64,000 bases of DNA from Advenella sp. FME57. Lineage in GTDB: Bacteria > Pseudomonadota > Gammaproteobacteria > Burkholderiales > Burkholderiaceae_B. The notes beneath the pieces are model-generated. The model did not search any database, was not told where the DNA came from, and was given only the letters and a program-made list of their open reading frames with translations. Positions 17,749 through 26,590 of the stretch are shown piece after piece. Made by a program: the position numbers and the translations under genes. Position 1 is the stretch's first letter. Every line of letters begins with the position of its first letter. The DNA lies in contig NZ_JABUXU010000007.1 in assembly GCF_014897675.1 (NCBI RefSeq), forward strand, positions 124,001 through 188,000, given 5' to 3'.

Positions 17749-18801
17749 CTACCAGGCCACATTAAAACCGGCAGCTGCGCCTATGCCACCAGCAGAGTCC
17801 CATGAGGTGTTCAGGCGGAGATTGCTGTTTTTTCCCGTTCTGAAGGTAACACCAGAGGCCAGTGCTACTTGATTCCTGTACGTTGCCATCGCCATTCCAA
17901 AAGAGGTGTTGGCATTCGCCGGTGGTGGCGTTAAGGTGGTCATTGCCATTGCGCCGGAAATACCCGCATTGGACCGTCGGCGGAATTTTTTTATTTGCGA
18001 TTGCAATTGACCGACGCGCCGGTCCGTATATTGCCTGGACAGCTCAACGGCATTGTCCTGGGCCTGCTGGCTGCGAAGCTCTGTAAACGCGTTCGCCCTG
18101 GACAGGACTGCACGCCCTACTTTTTCGCTGTACAAATTGGCATTTTCCAGTGTGGCCTGGTTTTCTCGATCCGAGTACGATTTTGCCAGCGACAACAGCT
18201 TTGTATCGTGCTGCGCCCGCCCGGCTGCCACGATCTGCTCCACATGCTTTTTACCCTGAATAATGGTTTCGTTTTTTACTGCATCGCTATATGCGTTGGC
18301 GGCAGCAATGGCCTGATTCTTGGACAGATCGGAATAGGCCTTGGCTTGCGCCAACACCGGCGAGCCGGCCGGATCGATCATCCTGAGCAAATCATTTTTT
18401 ACAGTATCGGTATAGGCTTGCGCCGCTTTTATTTGACGCATGGTGACGGCCTCGTCATCGCTTACACCATCGCGCAGTCCCGACAGTGTACGGGAACCAA
18501 AATTGACGTCGCCGGCACTATGCGATTGTGAACCCGCTCCTATGGCGATGCCACCATCTGAGGCAAAGGTTGTGGCAGGACCGATTATTTGAACTTTGGA
18601 ACCAATTGCGATGCTATCTTTTCCGCGAGCGTTTGCGCCCCAACCGATGGCCACGGCGCCATCGCCAATGGCCTCGGCCTCGTGACCCAGCTGGGTGGAG
18701 CGCGATTCGCCCTGCTCTGCGCCCGCCTGCTGGCAAAATAGCAGCATGGAAGCAAGCGTGATTACGGTCACTTGCGGTAGAGTTCTCTTGAGTCTAAACA
18801 T
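17749..18801 (-). CDS. Minimal YadA-like trimeric autotransporter adhesin
   Basis: A 350-residue trimeric autotransporter with every part in miniature. Signal peptide: residues 1-28 (to QQAGA). Head: three YadA-head motifs, AVAIG at 49-53, SIAIG at 63-67 and GIAIG at 84-88. Neck: about 99-124 (VNFGSRTLSGLRDGVSDDEAV). Stalk: about 125-275, helical, with a recurring Y-S/T-D/E motif at 130, 156, 171, 209, 224, 239 and 258, often 15 residues apart, as in right-handed YadA stalks. Anchor: about 281-350, four short beta strands per chain ending in Trp, expected to form a 12-stranded trimeric outer-membrane pore. I start at the ATG at 18801; an upstream frame lacks a signal peptide. Ligand unknown. 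Confidence 0.88.
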   Translation of the reverse strand: MFRLKRTLPQVTVITLASMLLFCQQAGAEQGESRSTQLGHEAEAIGDGAVAIGWGANARGKDSIAIGSKVQIIGPATTFASDGGIAIGAGSQSHSAGDVNFGSRTLSGLRDGVSDDEAVTMRQIKAAQAYTDTVKNDLLRMIDPAGSPVLAQAKAYSDLSKNQAIAAANAYSDAVKNETIIQGKKHVEQIVAAGRAQHDTKLLSLAKSYSDRENQATLENANLYSEKVGRAVLSRANAFTELRSQQAQDNAVELSRQYTDRRVGQLQSQIKKFRRRSNAGISGAMAMTTLTPPPANANTSFGMAMATYRNQVALASGVTFRTGKNSNLRLNTSWDSAGGIGAAAGFNVAW

Positions 18802-19222
18802 ACAATCTTTCTCTCTCATTGAATCAATATATACGCCAGCGTGCCGATAACTGATCCGGCAATCGGATGCCGGATTCAGGTCTGGCAGCAGCAAAAATAT
18901 TCTAGAGATTTGGAACAGATCAAAAAATCCGTAAATGCCGAAAGACGCGTACATTTACCCTGGAGAATCAGGATGTAATGATCACAATGACGTTGTCACA
19001 TCACCGCCACAGAACCATGTCTCCCGCGGGCTCGGCTGTCAGTACGATCACACGCACGTTTGCCAAATCGGGAATCCGGTTGCCCGGCAGCGCTGCCGGT
19101 CATTAATTCAACGCCATCCGAAAGCAGGCCGCTTGCCTGTGCAATACATTGGTTATCATGTACACAAAACACTTTTTGCGCGGGAGCCTTCGCCCGCTCA
19201 CCCCTCTAAAAGGAAATAAACT
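18802..19222. other. Intergenic region between autotransporter and HAD genes
   Basis: About 420 bases, divergent promoters expected. No credible gene. A partly symmetric sequence around CACAATGACGTTGTCAC lies near 18983-19000. An AAAAGGAAA ribosome site for the HAD gene is at about 19210. Confidence 0.35.
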
Positions 19223-19963
19223 ATGGCAGATGCAATGGAGCTTGATTTACGCGCACTGTTGTTCGATGTTTTTGGAACGGTCGTAGACTGGCGCAGCGGT
19301 GTCATCGGCGAAGTGACTGAGTTTGCACGCAGGCATGCACTGACAACCATTGACCCAGCGACTTTTGCCGACGTCTGGCGCAGTCATTATTCACCGTCAA
19401 TGGAAGAGGTTCGCAGTGGCAGACGCCCCTTTACAAGGTTGGATGTGCTGCACAGGGAGAGTCTGGAGAAGACGCTGGCAACGTTTGACGTGCCCGTCGC
19501 CAGTTTGCCTGCGGATGCACTGGCCCAGCTTAATCTGGCTTGGCACCGGCTGGATCCGTGGCCCGACTCCGTGCCAGGGCTCACCCGGCTAAAAGGCCGT
19601 TATATTATTGCGCCGCTATCGAACGGCAATATTCGGCTGATGCTTGATATGGCCAAACGGGCCGGCCTGCCCTGGGACGCCATTCTTGGCGCAGAAACTG
19701 CCCAGGCATATAAGCCGGCACCGCAAGCCTATTTACGCACGGCAGAGATTCTGGATTTGCCGCCGGAACAAATTTGCATGGTCGCGGCGCACAACAATGA
19801 TCTTGCCGCAGCACGCCTTTGCGGTATGCGCACGGCTTTCATTCCCCGTCCTACCGAGCACGGCCATCAGCAAACAAAAGACCTTGTGCCCGACCAGGAT
19901 TGGGACGTCGTGGCGCGGGATATGCTTGACCTGGCGCAACAGTTCGGCTGCTCGCAGGAATGA
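19223..19963 (+). CDS. HAD-superfamily type II (L-2-haloacid) dehalogenase-like hydrolase
   Basis: A 246-residue haloacid dehalogenase type II protein. Motif I is DVFGT with the nucleophilic Asp at about residue 15. Motif II is PLSNGN near 131. Motif III is the Lys in AYKPAPQAY near 160, and the acidic motif is HNNDLAAAR near 190. Type II dehalogenases release halide from L-2-haloacids through an aspartyl ester; many relatives act on other small substrates, so true dehalogenase activity is not assured. The DVFGT variant replaces the DAYGT of characterised enzymes. It stands alone, with a strong ribosome site, and no transporter for haloacids is nearby. Confidence 0.85.
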   Translation: MADAMELDLRALLFDVFGTVVDWRSGVIGEVTEFARRHALTTIDPATFADVWRSHYSPSMEEVRSGRRPFTRLDVLHRESLEKTLATFDVPVASLPADALAQLNLAWHRLDPWPDSVPGLTRLKGRYIIAPLSNGNIRLMLDMAKRAGLPWDAILGAETAQAYKPAPQAYLRTAEILDLPPEQICMVAAHNNDLAAARLCGMRTAFIPRPTEHGHQQTKDLVPDQDWDVVARDMLDLAQQFGCSQE

Positions 19964-20366
19964 TCAGTCGCCATGCAAATAAATGAAACAGGCCGATGAG
20001 GCGTGCAATGAGACGTACTGATGAACCTTTGCAAATGAAACGCACAAATGAAACCCGGGCACGCACTCACGACATTATTGCGGATTCTTGTAACTATTTA
20101 TATTCGGCCTTTATACACCTGCATTTGTGTCCCGCCTGGCAACACCGAAATCTGCAGCACGCCTTTGTATACCAGGGGTCTTCAGATTTCTGCATCAAAC
20201 ACAGTTGGAATAGCCACTTTTCCCGGATATATGCACTGCTATCGCGACCTTTTACCGCGCGTTACATCCATGACAGTTAGCATGCCATGGCGCATGCTAC
20301 GCTAAAGACTCAAGTGATCAGAGTGCCAAACACTGATTTTCACATTAACTGAAACAGGAGCAAAGT
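19964..20366. other. Intergenic region upstream of the CsbD gene
   Basis: About 400 bases with no convincing gene. An 8-bp inverted repeat TAGCATGC (20278-20285) / GCATGCTA (20292-20299) with a 6-base loop lies about 70 bases before the CsbD start, possibly an operator or a leader hairpin. AACAGGAGCAAAGT gives a clear ribosome site before 20367. Confidence 0.4.
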
Positions 20367-20576
20367 ATGAATAAAGATATTGCAGCCGGTAAATGGGAAC
20401 AGGTCAAAGGCTCTGTGAAGCAGACATGGGGTGAGTTGACTGACGACGACGTCGCCCAGGTCAATGGCAGCGCCCAGAAACTGGCAGGCATCCTGCAGGA
20501 AAAGTATGGCCGCACCAAAGAGGAAGCAGAAAAGCAAGTGAGTGACTTCTGGTCTCGCCACAACAACGACCTTTGA
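20367..20576 (+). CDS. CsbD-family stress protein
   Basis: A 69-residue acidic, hydrophilic CsbD/YjbJ-like protein. It has the family text MNKDIAAGKWEQVKGSVKQ, WGELTDDD and GRTKEEAEKQVSDFW, and is of full length. CsbD proteins are abundant general-stress proteins (osmotic, stationary phase) of unknown biochemical action. It is a single gene with a strong ribosome site (AGGAG). The short palindrome upstream may be regulatory. Confidence 0.93.
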   Translation: MNKDIAAGKWEQVKGSVKQTWGELTDDDVAQVNGSAQKLAGILQEKYGRTKEEAEKQVSDFWSRHNNDL

Positions 20577-21085
20577 TCCGGCCTGCCCTGTTCGCTGATA
20601 TACGCATCGCCCAGAAGCCATCGGCCTCAGTGGCCTGACGTGGTTGAGTTACTTGATGTTTAAATTACGTGACGTTGAGCGGCTTGGGCGTTCACAGGCT
20701 GCGTAGCAACCCACAGCAGCGAATAAACACGTTCAAGTAAGATACCGCATGCTTTGCCGCCGAGTAACTGGCGGTGTAAAGCGTGCGGTCATTTATTTTA
20801 TAGCCCGTTTTATTGCTGGCCGATGCCCAAACCCATGGCGTGCTCTGCTGAAAAAAACATCGACAACATGCAGCCGCTTACTGTAGCGTTAAAATGCAAC
20901 GATCAAGCCAAGCGATACAACAAAACAATGACGTGAAACAATAAAGCGAACCGGCCCAGTTGAAGCGATACATCAAAAGATCAATTAAAGCGAACACGCT
21001 CCGCACATGTGCGCTTGTCAGCAAATCGAAGCGAACAACTGCCTGAGCGAAATTATATAACGCACACTACGATCAAGCCTGGTGG
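20577..21085. other. 509-base intergenic region with hairpin and AAGCGA repeats
   Basis: No credible gene. It holds a long imperfect hairpin (20744-20789) and five same-strand copies of AAGCGA at 20910, 20944, 20963, 20988 and 21029. Neither matches a known element that I recognise. Confidence 0.4.
20744..20798 (+). terminator. Long imperfect hairpin followed by T-rich sequence
   Basis: ACCGCATGCTTTGCCGCC (20744-20761) pairs with GGCGGTGTAAAGCGTGCGGT (20770-20789) with two small defects and an 8-base loop, then CATTTATTTTA. It may be the terminator for csbD, 170 bases downstream of its stop, or a stand-alone stem-loop RNA. Confidence 0.4.
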
Positions 21086-22162
21086 TTATACCCGATAAAA
21101 ATCCTCTGCCTGTGGCAATCCCGCGTGTTCCGAAGCGCCATCAAGAAACAGCACCATTGCAGTCCGGTCCTGCTCTTGCGCAGCCCGCAACCGCTGGGCG
21201 GGATATCGCTGTGCATGTACGATATTGAAAAGATACAGACCTGGATCGTCAACAAAGCGCAACAACGCCTTGGCCCTGATCAATGCTGCTCCCAGCCTGG
21301 CGAGCATCGCCTCCAGCGCCTGATTGAACACGCTGCGCCGCAGTGGTTGAGTAAACTCAAGCGTCACAATCCCTATGGCCGAATGCGACTGCACCGGTCG
21401 CAGCACTGACTGCGGCTTTTGTCGCTGAAGTCCCAGGTTTTGCGCCAGAGTCTGGTGGTCGGTATGGCTGACGCCGGCAAGCGAGCCTGTCAGGAAATTG
21501 GAAAACCCTGCGCCCTGCCTTGGCGATACCTGCAGTTTTGACAGCATATCTAGCGGATTTTCATTCGCAAAAAATTGCGGTAGGGTCATGGCCGGCGCAT
21601 CAGTAACAGTTGATATATATTGCGCAACGCCAAGCGCCTGGTCACCTGCAATGCTATCTGTTCTGGACAGCAGGACCAGATCAGCCTGCACCAGTTGCCG
21701 GGACCATTCAACATAAGTGCTCTGTTTGTCGGCATTGACAACATCCACGATACAGATGCAGCCGTTGTAAAAGAAACGCTCCTTGAGAAAAAAATCACTA
21801 TGCAATGTAAAACGCAATGCCGAGGGGTCTGCCAGACCGCTGGTCTCTACGATGATGCGATTGAAGCGGGGAATGGTTCGCGCCAGGGCATCGGTAAACA
21901 GACGCTGCAATGTCGCACTCATGGAGCCCTGCATCTGGCAGCACAGACACCCGCCTTCTAGTAGAATAGTGGAAGGCTGCACGAATGACCAGTTTGCCTG
22001 GTCAATCCCCAGTTGGCCGATTTCATTTACGATCACAACCGTATTGGCCATATCGGGTTGCTGTAACAGCTGGTTGATATAGCGGGTTTTTCCGCTACCC
22101 AGAAAGCCGGTAACAGCGGTAACGGCAACCCTGTGGTCGGAATCAAAAGCAGTCGTAGTCAT
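21086..22162 (-). CDS. CobW/COG0523-family GTPase (metallochaperone type)
   Basis: A 358-residue G3E P-loop GTPase. The Walker A is GFLGSGKT at residues 19-26. Switch-like NEIG follows near 46. The metal-binding CxCC is at 72-75 (GGCLCCQMQG). Walker B/G3 is VETSGLADP, and SRTD replaces NKxD as the base-specificity motif. The C-terminal CobW domain is present but short. Relatives insert zinc, cobalt or other metals. I start at the ATG at 22162, as the upstream extension lacks homology. No Zur box is seen in the 43-base gap to the divergent gene, so the metal and regulation are open. Confidence 0.9.
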   Translation of the reverse strand: MTTTAFDSDHRVAVTAVTGFLGSGKTRYINQLLQQPDMANTVVIVNEIGQLGIDQANWSFVQPSTILLEGGCLCCQMQGSMSATLQRLFTDALARTIPRFNRIIVETSGLADPSALRFTLHSDFFLKERFFYNGCICIVDVVNADKQSTYVEWSRQLVQADLVLLSRTDSIAGDQALGVAQYISTVTDAPAMTLPQFFANENPLDMLSKLQVSPRQGAGFSNFLTGSLAGVSHTDHQTLAQNLGLQRQKPQSVLRPVQSHSAIGIVTLEFTQPLRRSVFNQALEAMLARLGAALIRAKALLRFVDDPGLYLFNIVHAQRYPAQRLRAAQEQDRTAMVLFLDGASEHAGLPQAEDFYRV

Positions 22163-22205
22163 ACAAGGAGTCTGAAGTGGTGGTGGCAATAAACGGTGGT
22201 ATGCA

Positions 22206-23390
22206 GTGTCATCTGAAGACGTAAACAACATGCAGGTGGAACTCCTGCACTCGCTGGCTGATCTGCCGGACTTTGACTGGCGTGCCTGGTCCAACGATAA
22301 TCCGTTTATCTCTCCGGCATTTTTACGTGCCATGGAAAATACCGGCTGCGCCAGCGAGGACACCGGCTGGCAACCATGTCACCTGATTCTATACGATCAG
22401 CGTCGGCAGCCGGCCGGTTTCATGCCGATGTATCTGAAAACCCATTCCCAGGGCGAATTTGTCTTCGATATGGCCTGGGCCCGGGCTTTCAGCCAGTATG
22501 GCCTTGAGTACTATCCCAAACTACTGTGCGCGGCTCCGTTTTCACCGGTCACCGGCCCCCGCCTGATCGGACGCAACGCTCAGGCCAGGCGGGTGCTCGC
22601 CCAGGCGGCGATTGAGGTCGCCCGGCGCTTGAAAGTCTCGTCCATTCATGTACTGTTTCCCGAACAGGACGATCTGGCCGTGCTGCGCGAGTCCGGTTAC
22701 ATGGTACGAGAGAGTGTCCAGTTTCACTGGAACAATGCCGACTATGCCGATTTCGATGCCTTCCTTGCCAGTCTCACTTATGACAAACGCAAGAAAATTC
22801 GCCAGGAAGCACGCAAGGTGGCCCAGGCCGATATCACGTTTGAATATAAGCGCGGCAAACAGATTACCGCTGAAGATCTTTCGTTTTTCTTTTCCTGCTA
22901 TTGCAATACTTATTACGAGCGTGGTCGCCAGCCCTATCTGTCAGAGGCATTCTTCAGCCAGTTGCTGCAGCATGCGCCGGACAGCCTGCTGCTTGTGATT
23001 GCGCAACGCCAGGGAGCCCCGGTTGCCTGCGCCATGAACATGATCGGCAACAATAAAATGTACGGTCGTTATTGGGGTGCGCACGAATATATACCCGGGC
23101 TGCATTTTGAAACCTGCTACATGCAGGGTATCCGCTATTGCATCGCCCACGGCATTGCCTTATTTGAGGGCGGGGCCCAGGGTGAGCATAAACTGTCGCG
23201 CGGGCTGCTGCCACAGGCGACCTATTCGGCACACTGGATCGCTCGACCCGAGTTTGCCGATGCCATACATCGCTTTCTGGATGAAGAAACAGTGCATGTT
23301 CAGGCCTATCTGGACGAGCTGCATGAGCATTCGCCATTCAGGAAACAGGACAGCACTCAAGTACGGCCTGCCCCACCGCTGCCCGAGTAG
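22206..23390 (+). CDS. COG3146/DUF482 GNAT-like N-acyltransferase
   Basis: A 394-residue protein of the DUF482 family, annotated in databases as GNAT/FemAB-like or peptidoglycan biosynthesis protein. Family text includes PFISPAFLRAMENTGCA near residue 30, GWQPCHLILYD, and an FEGGAQGEHKLSRGLLP motif near 325 that is the most conserved part. The double-GNAT fold suggests transfer of an acyl or aminoacyl group from a CoA or tRNA donor, but the substrate is not established. Start: a GTG at 22206; an ATG at 22230 is a possible alternative. It is divergent from the CobW-like gene. Confidence 0.85.
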   Translation: MSSEDVNNMQVELLHSLADLPDFDWRAWSNDNPFISPAFLRAMENTGCASEDTGWQPCHLILYDQRRQPAGFMPMYLKTHSQGEFVFDMAWARAFSQYGLEYYPKLLCAAPFSPVTGPRLIGRNAQARRVLAQAAIEVARRLKVSSIHVLFPEQDDLAVLRESGYMVRESVQFHWNNADYADFDAFLASLTYDKRKKIRQEARKVAQADITFEYKRGKQITAEDLSFFFSCYCNTYYERGRQPYLSEAFFSQLLQHAPDSLLLVIAQRQGAPVACAMNMIGNNKMYGRYWGAHEYIPGLHFETCYMQGIRYCIAHGIALFEGGAQGEHKLSRGLLPQATYSAHWIARPEFADAIHRFLDEETVHVQAYLDELHEHSPFRKQDSTQVRPAPPLPE

Positions 23391-23500
23391 CTATCCGGTA
23401 CCGGGGAAGGCTCGGCCCGCCTTGCCGGACCGTAGCCACAACGCATGCCAGGCAGCCATGTTCTGACACCCTGGCCTCTGGCTCGCATGGCACAAATAAT

Positions 23501-23534
23501 GGCAGCTAGCCCCTGGGGTAGCCAGCGAGCTGCC
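23501..23534. repeat. Inverted repeat between convergent acyltransferase and phaR genes
   Basis: GGCAGCT (23501-23507) and AGCTGCC (23528-23534) enclose a C4/G4 inner stem. No U-run on either side. It lies 12 bases from the phaR stop and probably marks the 3' ends of the converging transcripts. Confidence 0.4.
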
Positions 23535-23545
23535 CGCCCGCCTTC

Positions 23546-24127
23546 TTATTTGTCTTCTTTATCTTTGTCTTTGGCGTTGTCGTTGTCGGCCGGATTGAAC
23601 GGAAAACCACCGAATATATTGCTGGTCTGGTTCTGCATCTGCTCCTGCATCTGCACGAACATGTTCTTGGATTGCTCAACGTAATTATTCATCATGTTGT
23701 TGAGCAGCGGCGCCTGAATATTCATGAATTGCGACCAGGCTTCGGCACCAAATTGCGGCGTGTAGACACCTTTTGACTGCTCGGCCAGTTTGTCCTGAAT
23801 ATCTACAAAGGCCTGCATGTTCTTTTCAAGATAGGAACCCATGACACCCTGCATGGCGTGTCCGTAGAAACGGATGATATGCGCCAGCATGGTGGAACTG
23901 AACATGGGCACGCCGCCAGATTCCGCTTCAAGGATAATCTGTAGCAAGATGCTACGCGTGAGCTCTTCGCCCGATTTGGCATCCAGCACCTGAAAACGGA
24001 CATTGTCCAACACCAACTGTCTCACATCCTGCAACGTAATATAGGTGCTGGTCTGCGTATCGTAGAGCCGACGATTGGGATATTTTTTGATTGTGCGGAC
24101 GGCGTCCGTGTCAGTTGCTTTTGCCAT
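23546..24127 (-). CDS. phaR: Polyhydroxyalkanoate synthesis repressor PhaR
   Basis: A 193-residue PhaR. The N-terminal PHB/PHA accumulation regulator DNA-binding domain starts with TIKKYPNRRLYDTQTSTYIT (residues about 12-31). The central domain repeated in PhaR proteins follows (about 70-160), and the tail is Asp/Lys-rich. PhaR binds both DNA upstream of phasin (phaP) and its own gene and the surface of PHA granules, so polymer titrates the repressor. It is the third gene of phaC-phaB-phaR, 45 bases after phaB. Confidence 0.95.
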   Translation of the reverse strand: MAKATDTDAVRTIKKYPNRRLYDTQTSTYITLQDVRQLVLDNVRFQVLDAKSGEELTRSILLQIILEAESGGVPMFSSTMLAHIIRFYGHAMQGVMGSYLEKNMQAFVDIQDKLAEQSKGVYTPQFGAEAWSQFMNIQAPLLNNMMNNYVEQSKNMFVQMQEQMQNQTSNIFGGFPFNPADNDNAKDKDKEDK

Positions 24128-24172
24128 TACCTGTTTAACCTTTAAATAACTGTCTTTGTCCGGTTGAAGGAC

Positions 24173-24910
24173 TTAACCCATATGCAGGCCACCATTGACC
24201 GAGAAGTCGGCGCCGGTGGAAAAGCCGGATTCGTCTGAAGCCAGCCATGACACAATCGAGGCAATTTCTTCGGGCGTGCCCAGACGACGAACCGGAATGG
24301 TGCCGACGATTTGCTCGAGCACCTCGGGACGGATTGCGCGTACCATGTCGGTTCCGATATAACCCGGGGAAACCGTGTTGACGGTGACCCCGCGACTGGC
24401 CACTTCCTGCGCCAGGGCCATGGTAAAGCCATGAATACCTGCTTTGGCCGTGGAATAGTTGGTCTGGCCAAACTGTCCTTTCTGTCCGTTGACCGAACTG
24501 ATATTAATGATACGCCCCCAACGCTTTTCATACATATGTTCAATAACCTGTTTGGTCACATTGAACAGACTGTTCAGATTGGTGTCCATGACTGCACGCC
24601 AGTCATCAATGGACATTTTGCGAAAAACCCCATCACGCGTAATTCCGGCATTGTTTACCAGAACGTCCACGGGACCGTGTTCGGCCCTGACCTTTTCGAA
24701 CGCAGTGACGGTGGAATCCCAATCGGACACGTTGCCTGCCGAGGCATAGAATGTATACCCCTGTGCTGCCTGTTCGTCAATCCACTGCTGGGCATTGCGT
24801 TGCGGACCGCAGCCGGCGATAACCGTGAATCCATCTTTGTGCAGGCGCTGACAGATGGAGGTCCCTATACCTCCCATCCCACCCGTAACATATGCTATTT
24901 TTTGTGTCAT
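24173..24910 (-). CDS. phaB: Acetoacetyl-CoA reductase PhaB
   Basis: A 245-residue short-chain dehydrogenase that reduces acetoacetyl-CoA to (R)-3-hydroxybutyryl-CoA with NADPH. The nucleotide-binding Gly-rich motif is TGGMGGIG near residues 9-16, NNAGIT is near 86-91, and the catalytic Tyr and Lys are in YSTAKAG near 150-156. The C-terminal NGGLHMG is the usual PhaB ending. It lies 51 bases after phaC. No phaA thiolase is present in the cluster, so acetoacetyl-CoA must come from a thiolase encoded elsewhere. Confidence 0.95.
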   Translation of the reverse strand: MTQKIAYVTGGMGGIGTSICQRLHKDGFTVIAGCGPQRNAQQWIDEQAAQGYTFYASAGNVSDWDSTVTAFEKVRAEHGPVDVLVNNAGITRDGVFRKMSIDDWRAVMDTNLNSLFNVTKQVIEHMYEKRWGRIINISSVNGQKGQFGQTNYSTAKAGIHGFTMALAQEVASRGVTVNTVSPGYIGTDMVRAIRPEVLEQIVGTIPVRRLGTPEEIASIVSWLASDESGFSTGADFSVNGGLHMG

Positions 24911-24961
24911 TTTGAACTCCTTAGGCTACTTTCACGGTAATAAAACGATGCATTGACCCGA

Positions 24962-26590
24962 TCAGGCTTTGACTTTGACGTACTGCCCCGGCGCCGGAGC
25001 CAGCGGCGGGTAGGCGGCATTTCCCTGCGTTGCTTTGGCCTTTACCTTGCGCCCGCTGTGCCCTGCAAGCCAGCCGGTCCAGTCGGGCCACCAGCTGCCA
25101 GGCACCGATTGCGCATTTTCCAGCCATTGCCGGGCATCGGTCTGCTGCACCTGAATGGTATCACTGGACCAGTAGTTGCGTTTGTTCTTTGCCGGCGGAT
25201 TGATCACACCTGCAATATGACCGGAAGCACCCAGGATATACCGGACATCGCCCGAGAGCAGGCGCGCCGAGGCGAACGAGGCATCCCAGGGAACAATGTG
25301 GTCTTCTTTCGAGCCATAAACGTACGCAGGCATGTCCAGATCGGCAAGATTTACCGCTTCAGCGCATATTTTCAGTGCGCCCGGACGGCACAATCTGTTT
25401 TCGAGGTACATATTCCGGAAGTACCAGGTGAAGAACGGGCCCGGCAGATTGGTCCCGTCTGAATTCCAGTACAACAGGTCGAATGCAGGCGGTGCTTTGC
25501 CTTTCAGGTAATTGCTGACGACATAGTTCCAGACCAGTTCATTGGGCCGCAGAAACGAAAAGGTGGTGGCCAGCTCTTTGGCAGTCATCATTCCCCCCTG
25601 CCCCAGCAGCTGTTCCCGATAGGCTACATGCGCCTCATCGACGAACACATCAAGTACGCCGGTATCTTCAAAATCGAGCAGCGTGGTCAGCAGCGTCACA
25701 CTGGCCACCGGGTTCTCGTCGCGCGCCCGCGCCACCGCCAGCGCACTGGAAAGCATGGTGCCACCTACGCAAAACCCCAAGGCATTGATTTGCGGCTGGC
25801 CGGTAATCTGGCGGACTGTTTCAATCGCGGTCAGCACACCCTTTTCGATGTAATCGTCCCAGGTTGATTTTTGTATGCCATCAGTATCTGCCATGGTCGG
25901 GTTGCGCCAGGAAACCATGAACACGGTAAAACCCTGGCTGACTGCATACTCCACCAGGGAATTGCCTGACTGCAAATCCAGAATGTAATATTTGTTGATG
26001 CATGGCGGGACCATCAGCAAGGGCCGTCGGTACACGGTTGGCGTTTGCGGCGCATACTGCAGCAACTGAAACCAGGGGTTTTCAAATACCACGGAACCGG
26101 GCGTCGTGGCCAGATTACCTCCCACTTCGAATGTCGAGTCGTCTGTCTGAGAAATCTGGCCGCGGCGCAGATCGCCCAGCAGGTTCAGAAACCCCTTCTG
26201 CAACGATTCACCGTGGGTGTCCGAAAAGGTTTTGAGCACGTCGGGATTGGTCAGAAAATAGTTCGCGGGCGACATAGCATCGTTCCACTGTTCAACCGAA
26301 AACCGTAGCCGTTCCCGCACATTGTCGGGCACTGGCGCCTGATCGACCATTTTCTGCATAATGCTGGTCGATAGCAAATAGAGGTGGGCCATCAGCAGAT
26401 GCTGCGGGCTTTCCAGCCAGGCCGGACTGCTGAACCTTCTGTCGGTCAGCGGTGGCAACGTACCTTGCTGTCCGGCGGCGGCAATCTGCTGCCATTTGGC
26501 GAGGAACTCGGCCTGCAACGGCGCCGGGAAGGCTGCATCCTGCGCCGGAGCGGCCTGGGCTGCCCATGCTTGATCAGTCTCGTTGGTCAC
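24962..26590 (-). CDS. phaC: Class I poly(3-hydroxyalkanoate) synthase PhaC
   Basis: The PHA polymerase, about 542 residues from the GTG at 26590, which has a good GGAGA ribosome site. In-frame ATGs at 26629 and 26620 and a TTG at 26644 are alternatives, giving up to 560 residues. The lipase-like box GFCVGGT carries the nucleophilic Cys (about residue 274). The catalytic Asp and His lie in EDHIVPW and GHIAGVINPP nearer the C-terminus. Class I synthases work alone on short-chain hydroxyacyl-CoA and form cytoplasmic granules. It leads phaC-phaB-phaR. Confidence 0.95.
   Translation of the reverse strand: MTNETDQAWAAQAAPAQDAAFPAPLQAEFLAKWQQIAAAGQQGTLPPLTDRRFSSPAWLESPQHLLMAHLYLLSTSIMQKMVDQAPVPDNVRERLRFSVEQWNDAMSPANYFLTNPDVLKTFSDTHGESLQKGFLNLLGDLRRGQISQTDDSTFEVGGNLATTPGSVVFENPWFQLLQYAPQTPTVYRRPLLMVPPCINKYYILDLQSGNSLVEYAVSQGFTVFMVSWRNPTMADTDGIQKSTWDDYIEKGVLTAIETVRQITGQPQINALGFCVGGTMLSSALAVARARDENPVASVTLLTTLLDFEDTGVLDVFVDEAHVAYREQLLGQGGMMTAKELATTFSFLRPNELVWNYVVSNYLKGKAPPAFDLLYWNSDGTNLPGPFFTWYFRNMYLENRLCRPGALKICAEAVNLADLDMPAYVYGSKEDHIVPWDASFASARLLSGDVRYILGASGHIAGVINPPAKNKRNYWSSDTIQVQQTDARQWLENAQSVPGSWWPDWTGWLAGHSGRKVKAKATQGNAAYPPLAPAPGQYVKVKA

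Noticed and set aside
17553-17765. Plus-strand frame of 70 codons
   Set aside because: Passes through the terminator of the autotransporter gene and shows no family features.
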